A DNA stretch of 64,000 bases from Neobacillus driksii (GCF_013409995.1 NZ_JACCBX010000003.1:434001-498000); one strand, 5' to 3'. Shown: positions 1 through 9,185, counted from the stretch's first letter. Notes: a model not told the origin generated them from the letters alone. Numbers and translations are program-made.

Positions 1-300
1 GGAATGCTCCCATTCCTGTAAAAAGGCATGGGCAAAACGCCCATTGCCAGCGCCAATTTCGCAAAAAATAGGTTCAAGATCATACTTCTTACAAACACTT
101 GCAAACCATTTAGCAACGATTCGACCATAAATATCGGAAATATTACTGGTAGTGATAAAATCTCCTTGGCTTCCAATTTTCTGTTTACTTTTCATATAGT
201 AACCATATTCCGGATGGTAGAGAACTGCTTCGATGTATTCTGCATAGGAAATTAAGTTCCTTGGTGAGTTTGAAATGAGACTCTTTAAGTACGTTATCAT
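1..300 (-). CDS. MidA/NDUFAF7-like SAM-dependent methyltransferase, N-terminal part (partial)
   Basis: The minus strand reads open from an ATG at 300 to the window edge (100 codons), preceded by AAGGAG at good spacing. The visible part has the N-terminal motif of the MidA/NDUFAF7 family (PF02636): a HPEYGYY stretch, then GDFITT, then a glycine-rich SAM-binding motif EIGAGNGR near residues 85-92. Family members methylate arginine on partner proteins in mitochondria; the bacterial substrate is not established. The catalytic C-terminal part lies outside the window. In Bacillaceae such a gene is often found near the comG cluster, which fits this position. Family assignment is by motif recognition only. 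Confidence 0.8.
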   Translation of the reverse strand, partial: MITYLKSLISNSPRNLISYAEYIEAVLYHPEYGYYMKSKQKIGSQGDFITTSNISDIYGRIVAKWFASVCKKYDLEPIFCEIGAGNGRFAHAFLQEWEHS

Positions 301-319
301 AAAAGCTCCTTCATATAAA

Positions 320-353
320 TTTACACCATTGACACAGTGTAAACTTTATTATA
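320..353 (-). promoter_or_regulatory. Inverted repeat just downstream of a -10 box, upstream of the methyltransferase gene
   Basis: TTTACAC (320-326) and GTGTAAA (337-343) form a perfect 7-bp inverted repeat with a 10-nt spacer. On the minus strand a TATAAT box is at 353-348, which would put the repeat at about +1 to +24. No good -35 hexamer is visible. The layout looks like an operator, but the regulator is unknown. Confidence 0.4.
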
Positions 354-415
354 TTGTAGTTCTAGTAGCTTAACGATATCCTCTCCCATTTTTAATATGA
401 AAAGAACATCCCCAG

Positions 416-446
416 AAAAACCCTTCTCGCATGAGAAGGGTTTTTC
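416..446. terminator. Bidirectional intrinsic terminator after yqgX
   Basis: CCCTTCTC (421-428) pairs with GAGAAGGG (433-440) around a 4-nt loop, with A-runs on the left and T-runs on the right, so it can work in either direction. It lies downstream of yqgX, which reads towards it on the minus strand. Confidence 0.85.
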
Positions 447-462
447 TATGTACAATCATCAT

Positions 463-493
463 CTAGCTCCCGCGCCTAGGCGCTCCCGCTTTT
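463..493. repeat. Short GCGCCTAGGCGC palindromic intergenic repeat
   Basis: A 12-bp perfect palindrome GCGCCTAGGCGC at 472-483 is flanked by AGC/GCT with TCCC bulges and followed by TTTT. It resembles the longer element at 26462-26506 (AGCTACAGCGCCT...AGGCGCTGTAGCT) and a diverged one near 25177, which suggests one family of intergenic repeats. Confidence 0.55.
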
Positions 494-497
494 GATA

Positions 498-1133
498 TTA
501 AAACCCATTTAAAAACGGATTACTATCCATCTCTTCCCCTATAGTGGTTATTGGTCCATGTCCTGATAACACAGTTGTTTCCTCAGGTAAAAATAATAAT
601 TTTTCATGAATGCTTTTCATTAATAGTTTATGGTTACCACCAGGCAAGTCTGTTCTGCCAATGCTGCCCTTAAATAAAGCATCTCCTGATACAACAAAAC
701 CCTCTGTCTCAAAGTAATAGGATACACTTCCTGGAGAATGTCCTGGAGTCTCAAGGATAGAGAAGTTGAAATTACCAATCGTTATGGTTTCCTCTTTTTT
801 AAGGATGTAATCGGCCTTTTTCATTTTGATTGACTCCTGCATTTGAAAAAATTTCGAACCATTTAATGAAGGATCGATGAGCCAATCTTCTTCCTCTTCG
901 TGAATATAAACAGGAATTTTAAAATAATCTCTTATTTCATCAACTGCTCCAATATGGTCGAAATGTGCATGTGTTAAAAAAATTGCAATTGGTTTGAGTT
1001 CTCTTTTTGATAACCACTTAATTAGTTTTTTCCCTTCGCTCCCAGGATCAAAAAGCAAACAGGTTTTGTCAGGACTTTCAACGACGTAACAATTTGTTTG
1101 TAATACTCCTAACGGGATTTGAGACCATTTCAT
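498..1133 (-). CDS. yqgX: Metallo-beta-lactamase-fold hydrolase YqgX (glyoxalase II-like)
   Basis: This is a 211-residue metallo-beta-lactamase-fold protein. It has the dinuclear zinc motif HAHFDH at residues 55-60, later ligand motifs TPGHSPGS and SGDALF, and SGHGP near the C-terminus. Length and motifs fit the small glyoxalase II-like hydrolases; YqgX of B. subtilis sits in the same place between yqgW and the comG region. The substrate is not known, though thioester hydrolysis is the usual family chemistry. It is cytosolic: there is no signal peptide. The gene is transcribed alone, with a terminator just downstream. Confidence 0.9.
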   Translation of the reverse strand: MKWSQIPLGVLQTNCYVVESPDKTCLLFDPGSEGKKLIKWLSKRELKPIAIFLTHAHFDHIGAVDEIRDYFKIPVYIHEEEEDWLIDPSLNGSKFFQMQESIKMKKADYILKKEETITIGNFNFSILETPGHSPGSVSYYFETEGFVVSGDALFKGSIGRTDLPGGNHKLLMKSIHEKLLFLPEETTVLSGHGPITTIGEEMDSNPFLNGF

Positions 1134-1327
1134 TTCTGATATACCTCCAACTATTTTTACATTACTATTATTTTACACTATGTAAGCTTCATTGCTAACT
1201 TTTTAGCCCTCGACAAATGTTTAAAAAAAATATAAAATAAGAATCGAATGTATATAATATTCTTACATAACTCTTAGAAATGTGTTGGGCTAAGCTCAAG
1301 TATTATCTAATAAAGGGGGCTTTATTA

Positions 1328-1504
1328 ATGGGAGTAGTTATTATTTTTTCTTTGGTAGCTTTACTTGCTGCTTATGGTGCATTCACTGCCCTAAAAAATA
1401 AAAATTTATTAGGAGCATTTTTTGCAGTAGGCACATTGGCTGTTTTTGGCTGGTTCGCCATCATGACCCTTATTGAAAGTGGATTTCCTACTGGTACACA
1501 CTAA
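1328..1504 (+). CDS. yqgW: Small two-helix membrane protein, DUF2759 (YqgW-like)
   Basis: A 58-residue protein starting at the ATG at 1328, preceded by AAAGGGGG. It has two hydrophobic segments, roughly residues 3-17 and 26-46, separated by a short basic loop (LKNKN), so it is probably a two-pass membrane protein. Size, sequence style and position beside yqgX and yqgU match the DUF2759/YqgW family, whose function is unknown. An upstream in-frame ATG at 1280 lacks a ribosome binding site and would add a non-conserved leader. The gene is one of the few on the plus strand here and ends at a bidirectional terminator. Confidence 0.75.
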   Translation: MGVVIIFSLVALLAAYGAFTALKNKNLLGAFFAVGTLAVFGWFAIMTLIESGFPTGTH

Positions 1505-1518
1505 ACTTTTAAAAATTG

Positions 1519-1545
1519 AAAGACTGCCTGCCGGCAGTCTTTTTA
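1519..1545. terminator. Bidirectional terminator between yqgW-like and yqgU
   Basis: AGACTGCC (1521-1528) and GGCAGTCT (1533-1540) form an 8-bp GC-rich stem, with A-rich sequence before and TTTTATTTTT after. It serves the two convergent genes that meet here. Confidence 0.85.
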
Positions 1546-2685
1546 TTTTTCTACAAGCTCTATTAATTCTTTTGTTTTGAGATTAATGATTTTCTCAAAA
1601 CGATTACCAAATAGTGCAGCTTCTCCCGAAGGAGATAGCAGAATGGGTTCATTTTTTAGATTCTGCATAATGACCTTACTGCTGCCGTTATCAATATCAA
1701 AGCTTAAAAGCTCAAAACCTTCTCTGTAAGCATCGGCTTCTGTACTTTTTACTGGCTTAAGGGTAATAAATTCCCCTTTAGTTTCATTTAAGTCATTGTA
1801 AGGAACCAACCATCCAGAAAAGATGGATAGATGAGGAATGGAAAAAGAATTTAGTTCCTTTTTCTCCTTATTATAAAAAGTATAAGAAGCCTGTAACCGT
1901 TGTTCATCCTGGACGGTTACGGTCATTATAATATCATTGTAAGTTGCAAATTGTAGCACATCTGTAAATATTTCTTCCTCTTTCTCATTACTTAAATTTT
2001 TCTTCATCAGTGGCGCAAAAAGAGACGGGCTTTCTTCATTCCAATTGAGATAGGCAACTTCTTCTTTTCCTATCCATTTAATAAATGGCTGTGGAAGTGT
2101 AAGTTCATTGGTTTTCCTTTGTTCAATGTCTAAAAGCAGCATTTGAAATGTCCAATCTTCTTTAAAAGATGAGATTAGAATCTCAGACTCATTAAATGGG
2201 TTCCATTCAAAAGTTAATTCATATGAGGGGATAGATTGTTTAAAGATTTCTGAGCCCTCTTGAGATAGAATGGTAACTTGTCCTTCATAAGTAGAAGGAG
2301 ATGATTGAATTAGTATATTCTTTTTTGATGGGCTTGCCTGAATAGTGACAATAGGCACTTTACTCTTATAAAATAATTCACTACTCCCTGTTAGAAGATT
2401 ATATAGATAAACAGACGATGATTGTTCAAGATTTGTAATGTAAAGTAAATGATGATCGGAATACCAGCACCCTACTTTATAAAATTCTCCTTCAGGTATT
2501 TTAATTGGAAGTTTCCATGTTTCTTTTGGTTGAGATGGCGGGACATTTTGCTTGTCATTTTCTTCAGAAGGGTTGGACTTGGCATCTTGTGGATTCGCAC
2601 AAGCACTAAAAATAGAGGCAAAAACGAGCAAAAATAAAAATTGATAAATAAATTTTATGATAATATTACGTTTGCAATGGCTCAT
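1543..2685 (-). CDS. yqgU: YqgU-like lipoprotein
   Basis: A 380-residue predicted lipoprotein. I chose the ATG at 2685 because GGGAGGGAGGGGG lies just upstream; a longer reading to 2748 has no such site. The N-terminus is basic (KRNIIIK), followed by a hydrophobic stretch and the lipobox FSAC, so Cys would be lipidated after signal cleavage. The mature part begins with an Asn/Ser/Glu-rich linker, followed by repeated beta-rich segments suggestive of a propeller (inferred). B. subtilis YqgU occupies the same position; its function is unknown. The stop lies beside the shared terminator. Confidence 0.75.
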   Translation of the reverse strand: MSHCKRNIIIKFIYQFLFLLVFASIFSACANPQDAKSNPSEENDKQNVPPSQPKETWKLPIKIPEGEFYKVGCWYSDHHLLYITNLEQSSSVYLYNLLTGSSELFYKSKVPIVTIQASPSKKNILIQSSPSTYEGQVTILSQEGSEIFKQSIPSYELTFEWNPFNESEILISSFKEDWTFQMLLLDIEQRKTNELTLPQPFIKWIGKEEVAYLNWNEESPSLFAPLMKKNLSNEKEEEIFTDVLQFATYNDIIMTVTVQDEQRLQASYTFYNKEKKELNSFSIPHLSIFSGWLVPYNDLNETKGEFITLKPVKSTEADAYREGFELLSFDIDNGSSKVIMQNLKNEPILLSPSGEAALFGNRFEKIINLKTKELIELVEK

Positions 2686-2770
2686 TTTCCCCCTCCCTCC
2701 CTTTTTCTTCACATTAATTAGTACGTTTATTTTACAGAAATGTTTCAATAATTACAGAACATTCCATAAA

Positions 2771-2805
2771 TAAGAAAAAAGTCGCATATTTACGACTTTT
2801 TCTTA
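2771..2805 (-). terminator. Intrinsic terminator after yqgT
   Basis: AAGAAAAAAGTCG (2772-2784) pairs with CGACTTTTTCTT (2793-2804). The stem lies downstream of yqgT and upstream of yqgU on the minus strand, with T-rich flanks. Confidence 0.75.
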
Positions 2806-2876
2806 GTAACAAAACCGTACACAACAATTTATTTTAATTCGATTGAAATCATTTTACAAGCCGTGTAGACAAGTAT

Positions 2877-4064
2877 TTACAAATAAAGTGAAGCAAGAAA
2901 TATCCCCTCTACCTTTTTAAGAATGTCATGAAATTGTGATAAAGGCAATGGATTTATTCCCCTTCCCAATTCAATTGTAAATCCAGGGCGTTTATATTCT
3001 TGAATATACCAATCCTTAAATCCCGCATGACTATCGACATTTCGAACCGCCTTATATCCACTCACTCGTTCAAATTCTGTTGCTAAGATTTCGGATTCAG
3101 GTGGTTCAAATCCTTCATACCCCCAATAAAACTCCTCTCCTTGAGTATGAAAGGCAAGAACTCGATCGAATTGATTGTTCTTTATGAAATCAGCCATAGC
3201 TTTTGCTTCTGGTTCTGATAAAGAAGACCTGCCAGGATAATCTCTAGGTGCAGGTGATTTGGGTATCTTTCTCTCCTGCTCAATTTCCCAATTTGCCGGG
3301 AATTGATTATTTAAGTCAACCCCTCTAATATTTGCCTTCCAATGAACAAATTCATCACTTCCATCATTGATCTCCATGACCTCTTGGCGGAGATTTGTTG
3401 GCGGTCCTTTTAATACTAGGTCTACCCCATCCGGATTTACCATTGGAACAATGGATAATTCTGTTTCGTTATATAAATTTATTGTATTTATACCTCTTAG
3501 CGGGCTTCGATTCGTTAAAGAGATAAGGTATTGATTAACAAGGCTCATAACAACCATGGTTGTTATCCATTCATTGGCATGAAAAGAAGCGTTCATATGA
3601 ACTTTTTTCGCGCCCTTTCCAATTCTGATTTCTTGAATTTGATTACCTAAAACACTTGTACCGATTGTATCTACATTAATAAATGGGTATAGCCTTTTTA
3701 GTGTCTTGATTTGCTTGGTTAAGATCCCAGAACCATAAGGCAGTTTCGAACTAACATGATATTGTGTAATACGTTCAGGTAAATATAGGGTGTCCCCTGG
3801 TGCTAATTGATTGGGATTTTGCATTTGGTTTAGTACCATTATTGCATCAAGGGATAAATTTTTTGCCTTTCCAATTTTCCATAAAGTATCTTCTTCATTT
3901 ATGGTGTATGGAACGGAAACATAGCCTGGTATTAATATCTTTGTACCAGTTTTCAAATCGGATTGATTTATGTTCTCGTTTGATTCGACAATGAGTTCAA
4001 GTGGAACCTGAAATAATCGACCATAATACGCGCAGGAATCACCTTCCCGGACTCTAACCTCCAT
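2877..4064 (-). CDS. yqgT: LysM-containing gamma-D-glutamyl-diaminopimelate peptidase (M14), YqgT-like
   Basis: A 395-residue protein, with the start at the ATG at 4064 set by GGAAGGAGGGGG upstream. Two LysM domains lie at about residues 1-47 and 52-97, followed by an M14 zinc carboxypeptidase domain. Visible motifs are the zinc ligands HANEW (H-x2-E), VNPDG, HTQGEE and the C-terminal catalytic Glu in FTIELGRG. This layout matches gamma-D-glutamyl-meso-diaminopimelate peptidase I, which cuts peptidoglycan stem peptides. There is no signal peptide: the first LysM starts at residue 1, as in the known enzyme of this type. A role in murein turnover or in spore and mother-cell wall processing is inferred. 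Confidence 0.85.
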   Translation of the reverse strand: MEVRVREGDSCAYYGRLFQVPLELIVESNENINQSDLKTGTKILIPGYVSVPYTINEEDTLWKIGKAKNLSLDAIMVLNQMQNPNQLAPGDTLYLPERITQYHVSSKLPYGSGILTKQIKTLKRLYPFINVDTIGTSVLGNQIQEIRIGKGAKKVHMNASFHANEWITTMVVMSLVNQYLISLTNRSPLRGINTINLYNETELSIVPMVNPDGVDLVLKGPPTNLRQEVMEINDGSDEFVHWKANIRGVDLNNQFPANWEIEQERKIPKSPAPRDYPGRSSLSEPEAKAMADFIKNNQFDRVLAFHTQGEEFYWGYEGFEPPESEILATEFERVSGYKAVRNVDSHAGFKDWYIQEYKRPGFTIELGRGINPLPLSQFHDILKKVEGIFLASLYL

Positions 4065-4125
4065 ATTTCCCCCTCCTTCCATCATAGAAATCATATGACA
4101 AAAGGTGGTTGAAAATGAGCAAAAC

Positions 4126-4152
4126 AAAAACCTGCATTTAAGTGCAGGTTTG
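4126..4152 (-). terminator. Intrinsic terminator after yqgQ
   Basis: AAACCTGCA (4128-4136) pairs with TGCAGGTTT (4143-4151) around a 6-nt loop. On the minus strand it is followed by TTTTTGTTTTG. It closes the yqgQ transcript right where B. subtilis would have glcK. Confidence 0.8.
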
Positions 4153-4165
4153 ACATTGTTATCAC

Positions 4166-4375
4166 CTATCTTTTTTCTTCTTCTTCTCTTAAGAATCTTA
4201 TTTCATGTCTTAAAATTAACAATGCAGTCGAGTATTCCCTTGGTTCTATAAGCTTAGCTTGATACAAATCACTTAATTCTGACTCCATTAATTCAAGGTC
4301 AGCTAATCGATCACCAATATAAATAACCGTTCCATATTGCTTTAATAATTGTTGAACATCATAAATCGACTTCAT
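4166..4375 (-). CDS. yqgQ: YqgQ-family small protein (DUF910)
   Basis: A 69-residue, charged, probably helical protein (KSIYDVQQLLKQYGTVIYIG at the start, ending in EEEEKR). It matches the YqgQ/DUF910 family, whose members are about 70 residues long and of unknown function, possibly nucleic-acid binding. In B. subtilis the order is gluP-yqgQ-glcK in one transcription unit. Here yqgQ is separated from gluP by an opposite-strand gene, and glcK is absent: only a terminator and 100 bp separate it from yqgT. Confidence 0.85.
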   Translation of the reverse strand: MKSIYDVQQLLKQYGTVIYIGDRLADLELMESELSDLYQAKLIEPREYSTALLILRHEIRFLREEEEKR

Positions 4376-4566
4376 TTCATTTAGCCCTCTTACCTAAAGA
4401 TTAAGAAACATTACATGTAAAGTATACCGTAAGCCCCTGCCACCCTCAAGACGTTCTTATAAAGCAGCCATGTTCATAAAAAAATCCAGCATGTCCGTCT
4501 AGTTGTTCCCATAACATAATATAACTGTAATTCTCCATTAATAGTAAAAAAGAAGGATGCGATCAG

Positions 4567-5397
4567 ATGAAAAAAATCTATTTGGTATTAGGAATATTAA
4601 TACTCACTATTCTAGCTTTTGGCATCTATCAGTATACTAATCCGAAGGCACAGGAAAGTATTACGTACTTCCCTATTGACCCAAATGTAACCTTTAAAAC
4701 AGCACAGACGAAACTTACAGTAATGAACCAAGCCAATACTATCCTTTGGAAAGAACATTCTACGCTCGATCGTAAAGCTTACTTAAGACAGGATGCAGCT
4801 CTGTTATATGCAAATGGCCGCCTACTAGAGACATTATGGAATTGGAAACAAAATACAGCTGTACTCGAGCAAGAGAGAAGAATCAAGTTGGATAAAAGTA
4901 CATTTTTACAAGCGATTACTTTTCACCATGCGGAACTTCATGAAAAAGAAGATAAAATTTTCAGCTCACATGAAACGTCTTCTGATCAAATTTACTTTAT
5001 TACAGATACTCCAGATCAAGAAAAAAGTAAAAAGCAACTGGATCAACAGACCGAAAGAATGCTGCAGCTAAGCTGGAACAAAGGACTGCGCCATTTTGCA
5101 ATAAATTTGGTAAACTATCATGCATTCCCCCTCAGCCAATTCAATCAACTAGCAAAGGATGTATTGCCAGGTTTTACAAAATCAGAGACTGGTGCCATTG
5201 TAGGTAATCTTTGGGAGGGTTTATATAAAAACTATATTTTAGGTATAAAAAAAGCAGACGGTACTAGTGAAAATCCCAAAGGCAGTACCCTTCCGCTGAT
5301 TTTAATTGCGACAGATAAAACTCATCTATTGGTTTTAACAGAAACTGCTTCCGGGGAGTCTATTCTCCTTCGGCAGAGGATGGGAGCAGTCGATTAA
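4567..5397 (+). CDS. Unrecognised membrane-anchored or exported protein
   Basis: A 276-residue protein preceded by AAGGA about 9 nt before the ATG. Residues 4-23 form one hydrophobic segment, then a polar Pro/Asn linker, so it is either a type-II anchor or an uncleaved signal with the rest outside. The body is mixed alpha/beta with no cysteine and no motif I can assign. I do not recognise the family. It is inserted on the opposite strand between yqgQ and gluP, genes that are co-linear in B. subtilis, and its 3' end overlaps the 3' end of gluP by 38 bp. It may be a lineage-specific gene. Confidence 0.7.
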   Translation: MKKIYLVLGILILTILAFGIYQYTNPKAQESITYFPIDPNVTFKTAQTKLTVMNQANTILWKEHSTLDRKAYLRQDAALLYANGRLLETLWNWKQNTAVLEQERRIKLDKSTFLQAITFHHAELHEKEDKIFSSHETSSDQIYFITDTPDQEKSKKQLDQQTERMLQLSWNKGLRHFAINLVNYHAFPLSQFNQLAKDVLPGFTKSETGAIVGNLWEGLYKNYILGIKKADGTSENPKGSTLPLILIATDKTHLLVLTETASGESILLRQRMGAVD

Positions 5398-6928
5398 GTT
5401 CGTCAGCCAATTCAGAGTATTCCTTTTGACTTGGTTTTATTTCTGCTGCCTTTTCAGCATTTTCTCTTGCATTCGATATGTCATTTTCCTCCAAATAAAT
5501 TAATGCAAGATTGTAGTATGCTTCTGGTAAATCTGGATCCATTTCTATCACTTTAAGGAGATGTGATTTCGCTTCCTTTAGATCACCAAGCTTAATTTCA
5601 ATAAAAGATAACGCAAAATATACCTCTGCAGATGGTTTATTGGATTCTGTGTAAGTCGTTAATACGTCATATGCTTGTTCATAATTCTCCTGCTTAATAT
5701 ATTCTTGAGCCAACATCATAGTGGAGCTTTCATTACCACCTGTTGCAGAATGTCGGAAACCATAGAATAGAGAACCGTAAAGAATAGCTGCAGATACCAA
5801 CAAAAACAGAAGCTGCAAGAATGGCTTTTTCTTTTTAGGAAAATGCAGTATTCCTGCTGCAAGGAAACCACCGGCTAATCCACCTAGATGTCCGGCGTTG
5901 TCTACAATGGAGACGGTAAAACCAAATATTAAGTTAAAGACAAGAACAGTTATGACACTTGATCCCATTGTTCGAAAGAAAAGTTTCGGATAAATAAGGG
6001 CAAAATAAAGCAATGCTCCAAAACAGCCAAAAATTGCGCCGCTTGCTCCTGCAGAAATATTTGGGCTAAAAATAAAACTAGCAATAACCCCTGATATACC
6101 GGCAAATAAATAGATAAGGAAAAAACGAACACTTCCAAAGATTCTTTCTACAGCTGGACCTAAAAAATAAAGTGCTAAGGTGTTCATGGCTATATGTAAA
6201 AAGCCTATGTGCAGGAAAATGGGTGTAATGAATCTCCACCATTCTCCATCATATATATATGGATTAAATTTTGCCCCAAATTTAATGAGTGTGGAAGTAT
6301 TTGTACTCCCCCCTTGAAGTTCTAACAATAAAAAAACGGCCACCTGGATAATCATAAAAAAGTATGTAAAAAATGGCTTCCCGTTCGTAAATATTTCTTT
6401 TTCCTTTTTTGCCATCTGTATCGCAAAATTTAACGTTGCTTTCTTTTGAGCATTGACATCTTCTTCTGAATACTCTTCACGTATGGGAAAGTAAACTTCC
6501 CTTTCTAGCCTAGTTGATAATGATTTAAATCCTGACTCATATTGATCACTCGTTACTAGTACTGAACTAACACTTGTTTTGTTACCCCGAGGAAAAATAA
6601 ACGGTCGTTCCAACCGATATTCGTACTCATCCACAGGAGGAAATTTACTAATATAAATACTTAAAATTGAAAGCTCCCCATGCCCAAGCTGTTTTCGAAT
6701 TTTTTCACCATTTGAGGCTGTAAATTCTATATCTCTTTGCATGGAGCTGCTCCAATCTAAATCCTGCCGTAATAACCGAACGATTGGAACTTTTTTGTTT
6801 TCAATTTTTTCCAGCCATAATTCTTTTTGATTTTCAAATAATTGAATGATACGGTAGCCTTGCTCCGAAATGAAGAAATAGGCTAATCTCCAATAGATGT
6901 AATCTTCTCTACTGTTCAATACCCCCAC
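5360..6928 (-). CDS. gluP: Rhomboid intramembrane serine protease with C-terminal TPRs (GluP/YqgP)
   Basis: A 522-residue protein in three parts: a cytosolic N-terminal domain (about 1-185), a six- or seven-helix rhomboid core, and a C-terminal TPR region. The rhomboid core has the catalytic serine motif GASGAIFG and the catalytic histidine in NAGHLGGLAGG, plus the conserved HIGFLHIAMN segment. The C-terminal region (about 405-515) carries tetratricopeptide-type repeats such as AEVYFALSFIEIKLGDLKEA. This is the architecture of B. subtilis YqgP/GluP, which cleaves membrane proteins and has been linked to membrane-protein quality control with FtsH. Its 3' end overlaps the convergent upstream gene. 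Confidence 0.92.
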   Translation of the reverse strand: MGVLNSREDYIYWRLAYFFISEQGYRIIQLFENQKELWLEKIENKKVPIVRLLRQDLDWSSSMQRDIEFTASNGEKIRKQLGHGELSILSIYISKFPPVDEYEYRLERPFIFPRGNKTSVSSVLVTSDQYESGFKSLSTRLEREVYFPIREEYSEEDVNAQKKATLNFAIQMAKKEKEIFTNGKPFFTYFFMIIQVAVFLLLELQGGSTNTSTLIKFGAKFNPYIYDGEWWRFITPIFLHIGFLHIAMNTLALYFLGPAVERIFGSVRFFLIYLFAGISGVIASFIFSPNISAGASGAIFGCFGALLYFALIYPKLFFRTMGSSVITVLVFNLIFGFTVSIVDNAGHLGGLAGGFLAAGILHFPKKKKPFLQLLFLLVSAAILYGSLFYGFRHSATGGNESSTMMLAQEYIKQENYEQAYDVLTTYTESNKPSAEVYFALSFIEIKLGDLKEAKSHLLKVIEMDPDLPEAYYNLALIYLEENDISNARENAEKAAEIKPSQKEYSELADELNRLLPSSAEGE

Positions 6929-7042
6929 TACTTTCGACTATATTTTGTATCCATTTTTCACTAATTTATTTCATTATAAACGAAAAACAAGCTTAATACT
7001 GACTAAAGAAGATGATATGATAGGCATTTTTATTACAAAACA

Positions 7043-7080
7043 AAAGACCATCTGTGGTTTTCACCTTTCAGATGGTCTTT
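7043..7080 (-). terminator. Intrinsic terminator overlapping the yqgO-like stop codon
   Basis: AAAGACCATCTG (7043-7054) and CAGATGGTCTTT (7069-7080) form a perfect 12-bp stem. On the minus strand the 5' arm still encodes the last residues of the yqgO-like protein and its TGA (7063-7061) lies in the loop; TTTTGTTTTG follows. Confidence 0.85.
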
Positions 7081-7267
7081 CAGTTGGTCCTCCAAATACA
7101 GTCTGCATCATTTTGTTTTTCACACCTGGAAAGCTCATGATTGAGCCTACGGCAATCCGGCGCATCCAGCCGGATCTTAGCATTAAATTAATAATTCGAT
7201 ACCTGAAGCGGAATACAAAATAGCCAATTGACCCAATCATAAAAATGGATGTCAACATTCGAGACAT
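7061..7267 (-). CDS. yqgO: YqgO-like small membrane protein
   Basis: A 68-residue protein using the second of two nearby ATGs (7267), which is 7 nt from AGGAGG; the first ATG is too close to the site. A hydrophobic N-terminal helix (LTSIFMIGSIGYFVF) is followed by a basic, Arg-rich segment (RFRYRIIN, RSGWMRR). Position between gluP and the 5-FTHF cyclo-ligase region, and the FRFRYR pattern, resemble B. subtilis YqgO. The function is unknown. The last codons (GPTERPSER) run into the terminator stem, which may mean the C-terminus has been extended or is unconstrained. Confidence 0.6.
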   Translation of the reverse strand: MSRMLTSIFMIGSIGYFVFRFRYRIINLMLRSGWMRRIAVGSIMSFPGVKNKMMQTVFGGPTERPSER

Positions 7268-7324
7268 TATCATCCCTCCTACCCATAGTTTGTGAGCGGA
7301 AGACAATTATTATCCATCTCTTTT

Positions 7325-8326
<1,002 letters not shown>

Positions 8327-8334
<8 letters not shown>

Positions 8335-8344
8335 TAATTCACAA
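8327..8344 (-). promoter_or_regulatory. Rex operator (redox) at the ldh promoter
   Basis: On the minus strand TTGTGAATTATTGTACAA matches the Rex consensus TTGTGAA-W4-TTCACAA at 16 of 18 positions. It overlaps the -35 box of the ldh promoter, so repression at low NADH and release at high NADH is the expected logic, as for ldh in B. subtilis. Confidence 0.8.
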
Positions 8345-8360
8345 CTATTTATTAGTTTTT

Positions 8361-8388
8361 ACGGAGGATAGAAACCCTTGTCCTCCTT
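8361..8388 (-). terminator. Possible terminator after the DUF92 gene
   Basis: GGAGGA and TCCTCC (within 8365-8388) can pair around a 12-nt loop; on the minus strand it is followed by GTAAAAAC, a poor T-run. The call is weak. Confidence 0.4.
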
Positions 8389-8393
8389 GAAGA

Positions 8394-9185
8394 CTAGTTT
8401 GTTATAAAATAGATAACCATCATTGCCAATAGTGCTGCAATTGACCCTGACAAAAAATTTACCATATCATTATCCACCAAGTGATGCCCTTTTATTCTGT
8501 TGGCTGTTGTTTGGCAATGAACTTTTTTCTCTGTTTCAATTCCACAAATAGTGCAAATGTAAACCTGTTGATAATAAGCACCCAATAAAGTATCAATGAT
8601 ATTACCGAAAAAGCCGAACAAAAAAATGACGAAGAAATGGAATATTTGTAAATCAAAAAGCCAAGCTCCCGTAAAAGCAATTAGCATGGAACCAAAAGTT
8701 GCAGCAATAGTCCCTAATGAACTGACTGCTCCTGATGTTCCTTTTTCAGTAGGCTTAAAGGTACGTATGTATAAGGGTTTTCTCTTGCTTAAGGTACCAA
8801 TTTCTGATGCCCATGTATCTGAATTGGAACTAGCTAGGCAAACGATAAATCCAATCAGCCAAACTAAGTCTTGCTGAAAATAATAAATAATGCTGATTAA
8901 TGCAGCAGAACCACCATTGGCTAGCACCTGACGCCAATCTCTAGTTGCTCCCTTTGCTAATTTTTCTTCAACTTCTTTTTTTGCTGAGCTTTTATATTTC
9001 GACCATAGACTGGATGTTATAAAGAATAATCCAAGAAGAAGAAGCCCTTTTACACCAAAACCGAAGAAAACAGCTACTCCTACTAATACTGCAGCAATGG
9101 CGCCATTACTACTTAATGAACGCTCCCGATAACCCACAAAACCACCTAAAATGATAATTAAGATCATGATTATTGTTTGAATCAT
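8394..9185 (-). CDS. DUF92 integral membrane protein (VTE6/phytyl-phosphate kinase-like family)
   Basis: A 263-residue polytopic membrane protein with about six hydrophobic segments and the DUF92 signature blocks: GATRDWRQVLANGG, SSNSDTWASEIGTLSK and GTSGAVSSLGT. The family includes plant VTE6, which phosphorylates phytyl phosphate, and many bacterial members without a tested function; a polyprenyl-phosphate or CTP-dependent kinase role here is only a guess. Its start overlaps the stop of the 5-FTHF cyclo-ligase gene by 4 nt, so the two are probably translationally coupled. A CxxC pair (CTIC) lies near the C-terminus. Confidence 0.8.
   Translation of the reverse strand: MIQTIIMILIIILGGFVGYRERSLSSNGAIAAVLVGVAVFFGFGVKGLLLLGLFFITSSLWSKYKSSAKKEVEEKLAKGATRDWRQVLANGGSAALISIIYYFQQDLVWLIGFIVCLASSNSDTWASEIGTLSKRKPLYIRTFKPTEKGTSGAVSSLGTIAATFGSMLIAFTGAWLFDLQIFHFFVIFLFGFFGNIIDTLLGAYYQQVYICTICGIETEKKVHCQTTANRIKGHHLVDNDMVNFLSGSIAALLAMMVIYFITN

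Noticed and set aside
28-255. Plus-strand reading of 75 codons
   Set aside because: It is antisense to the MidA-like methyltransferase frame, which has a ribosome binding site and conserved motifs.
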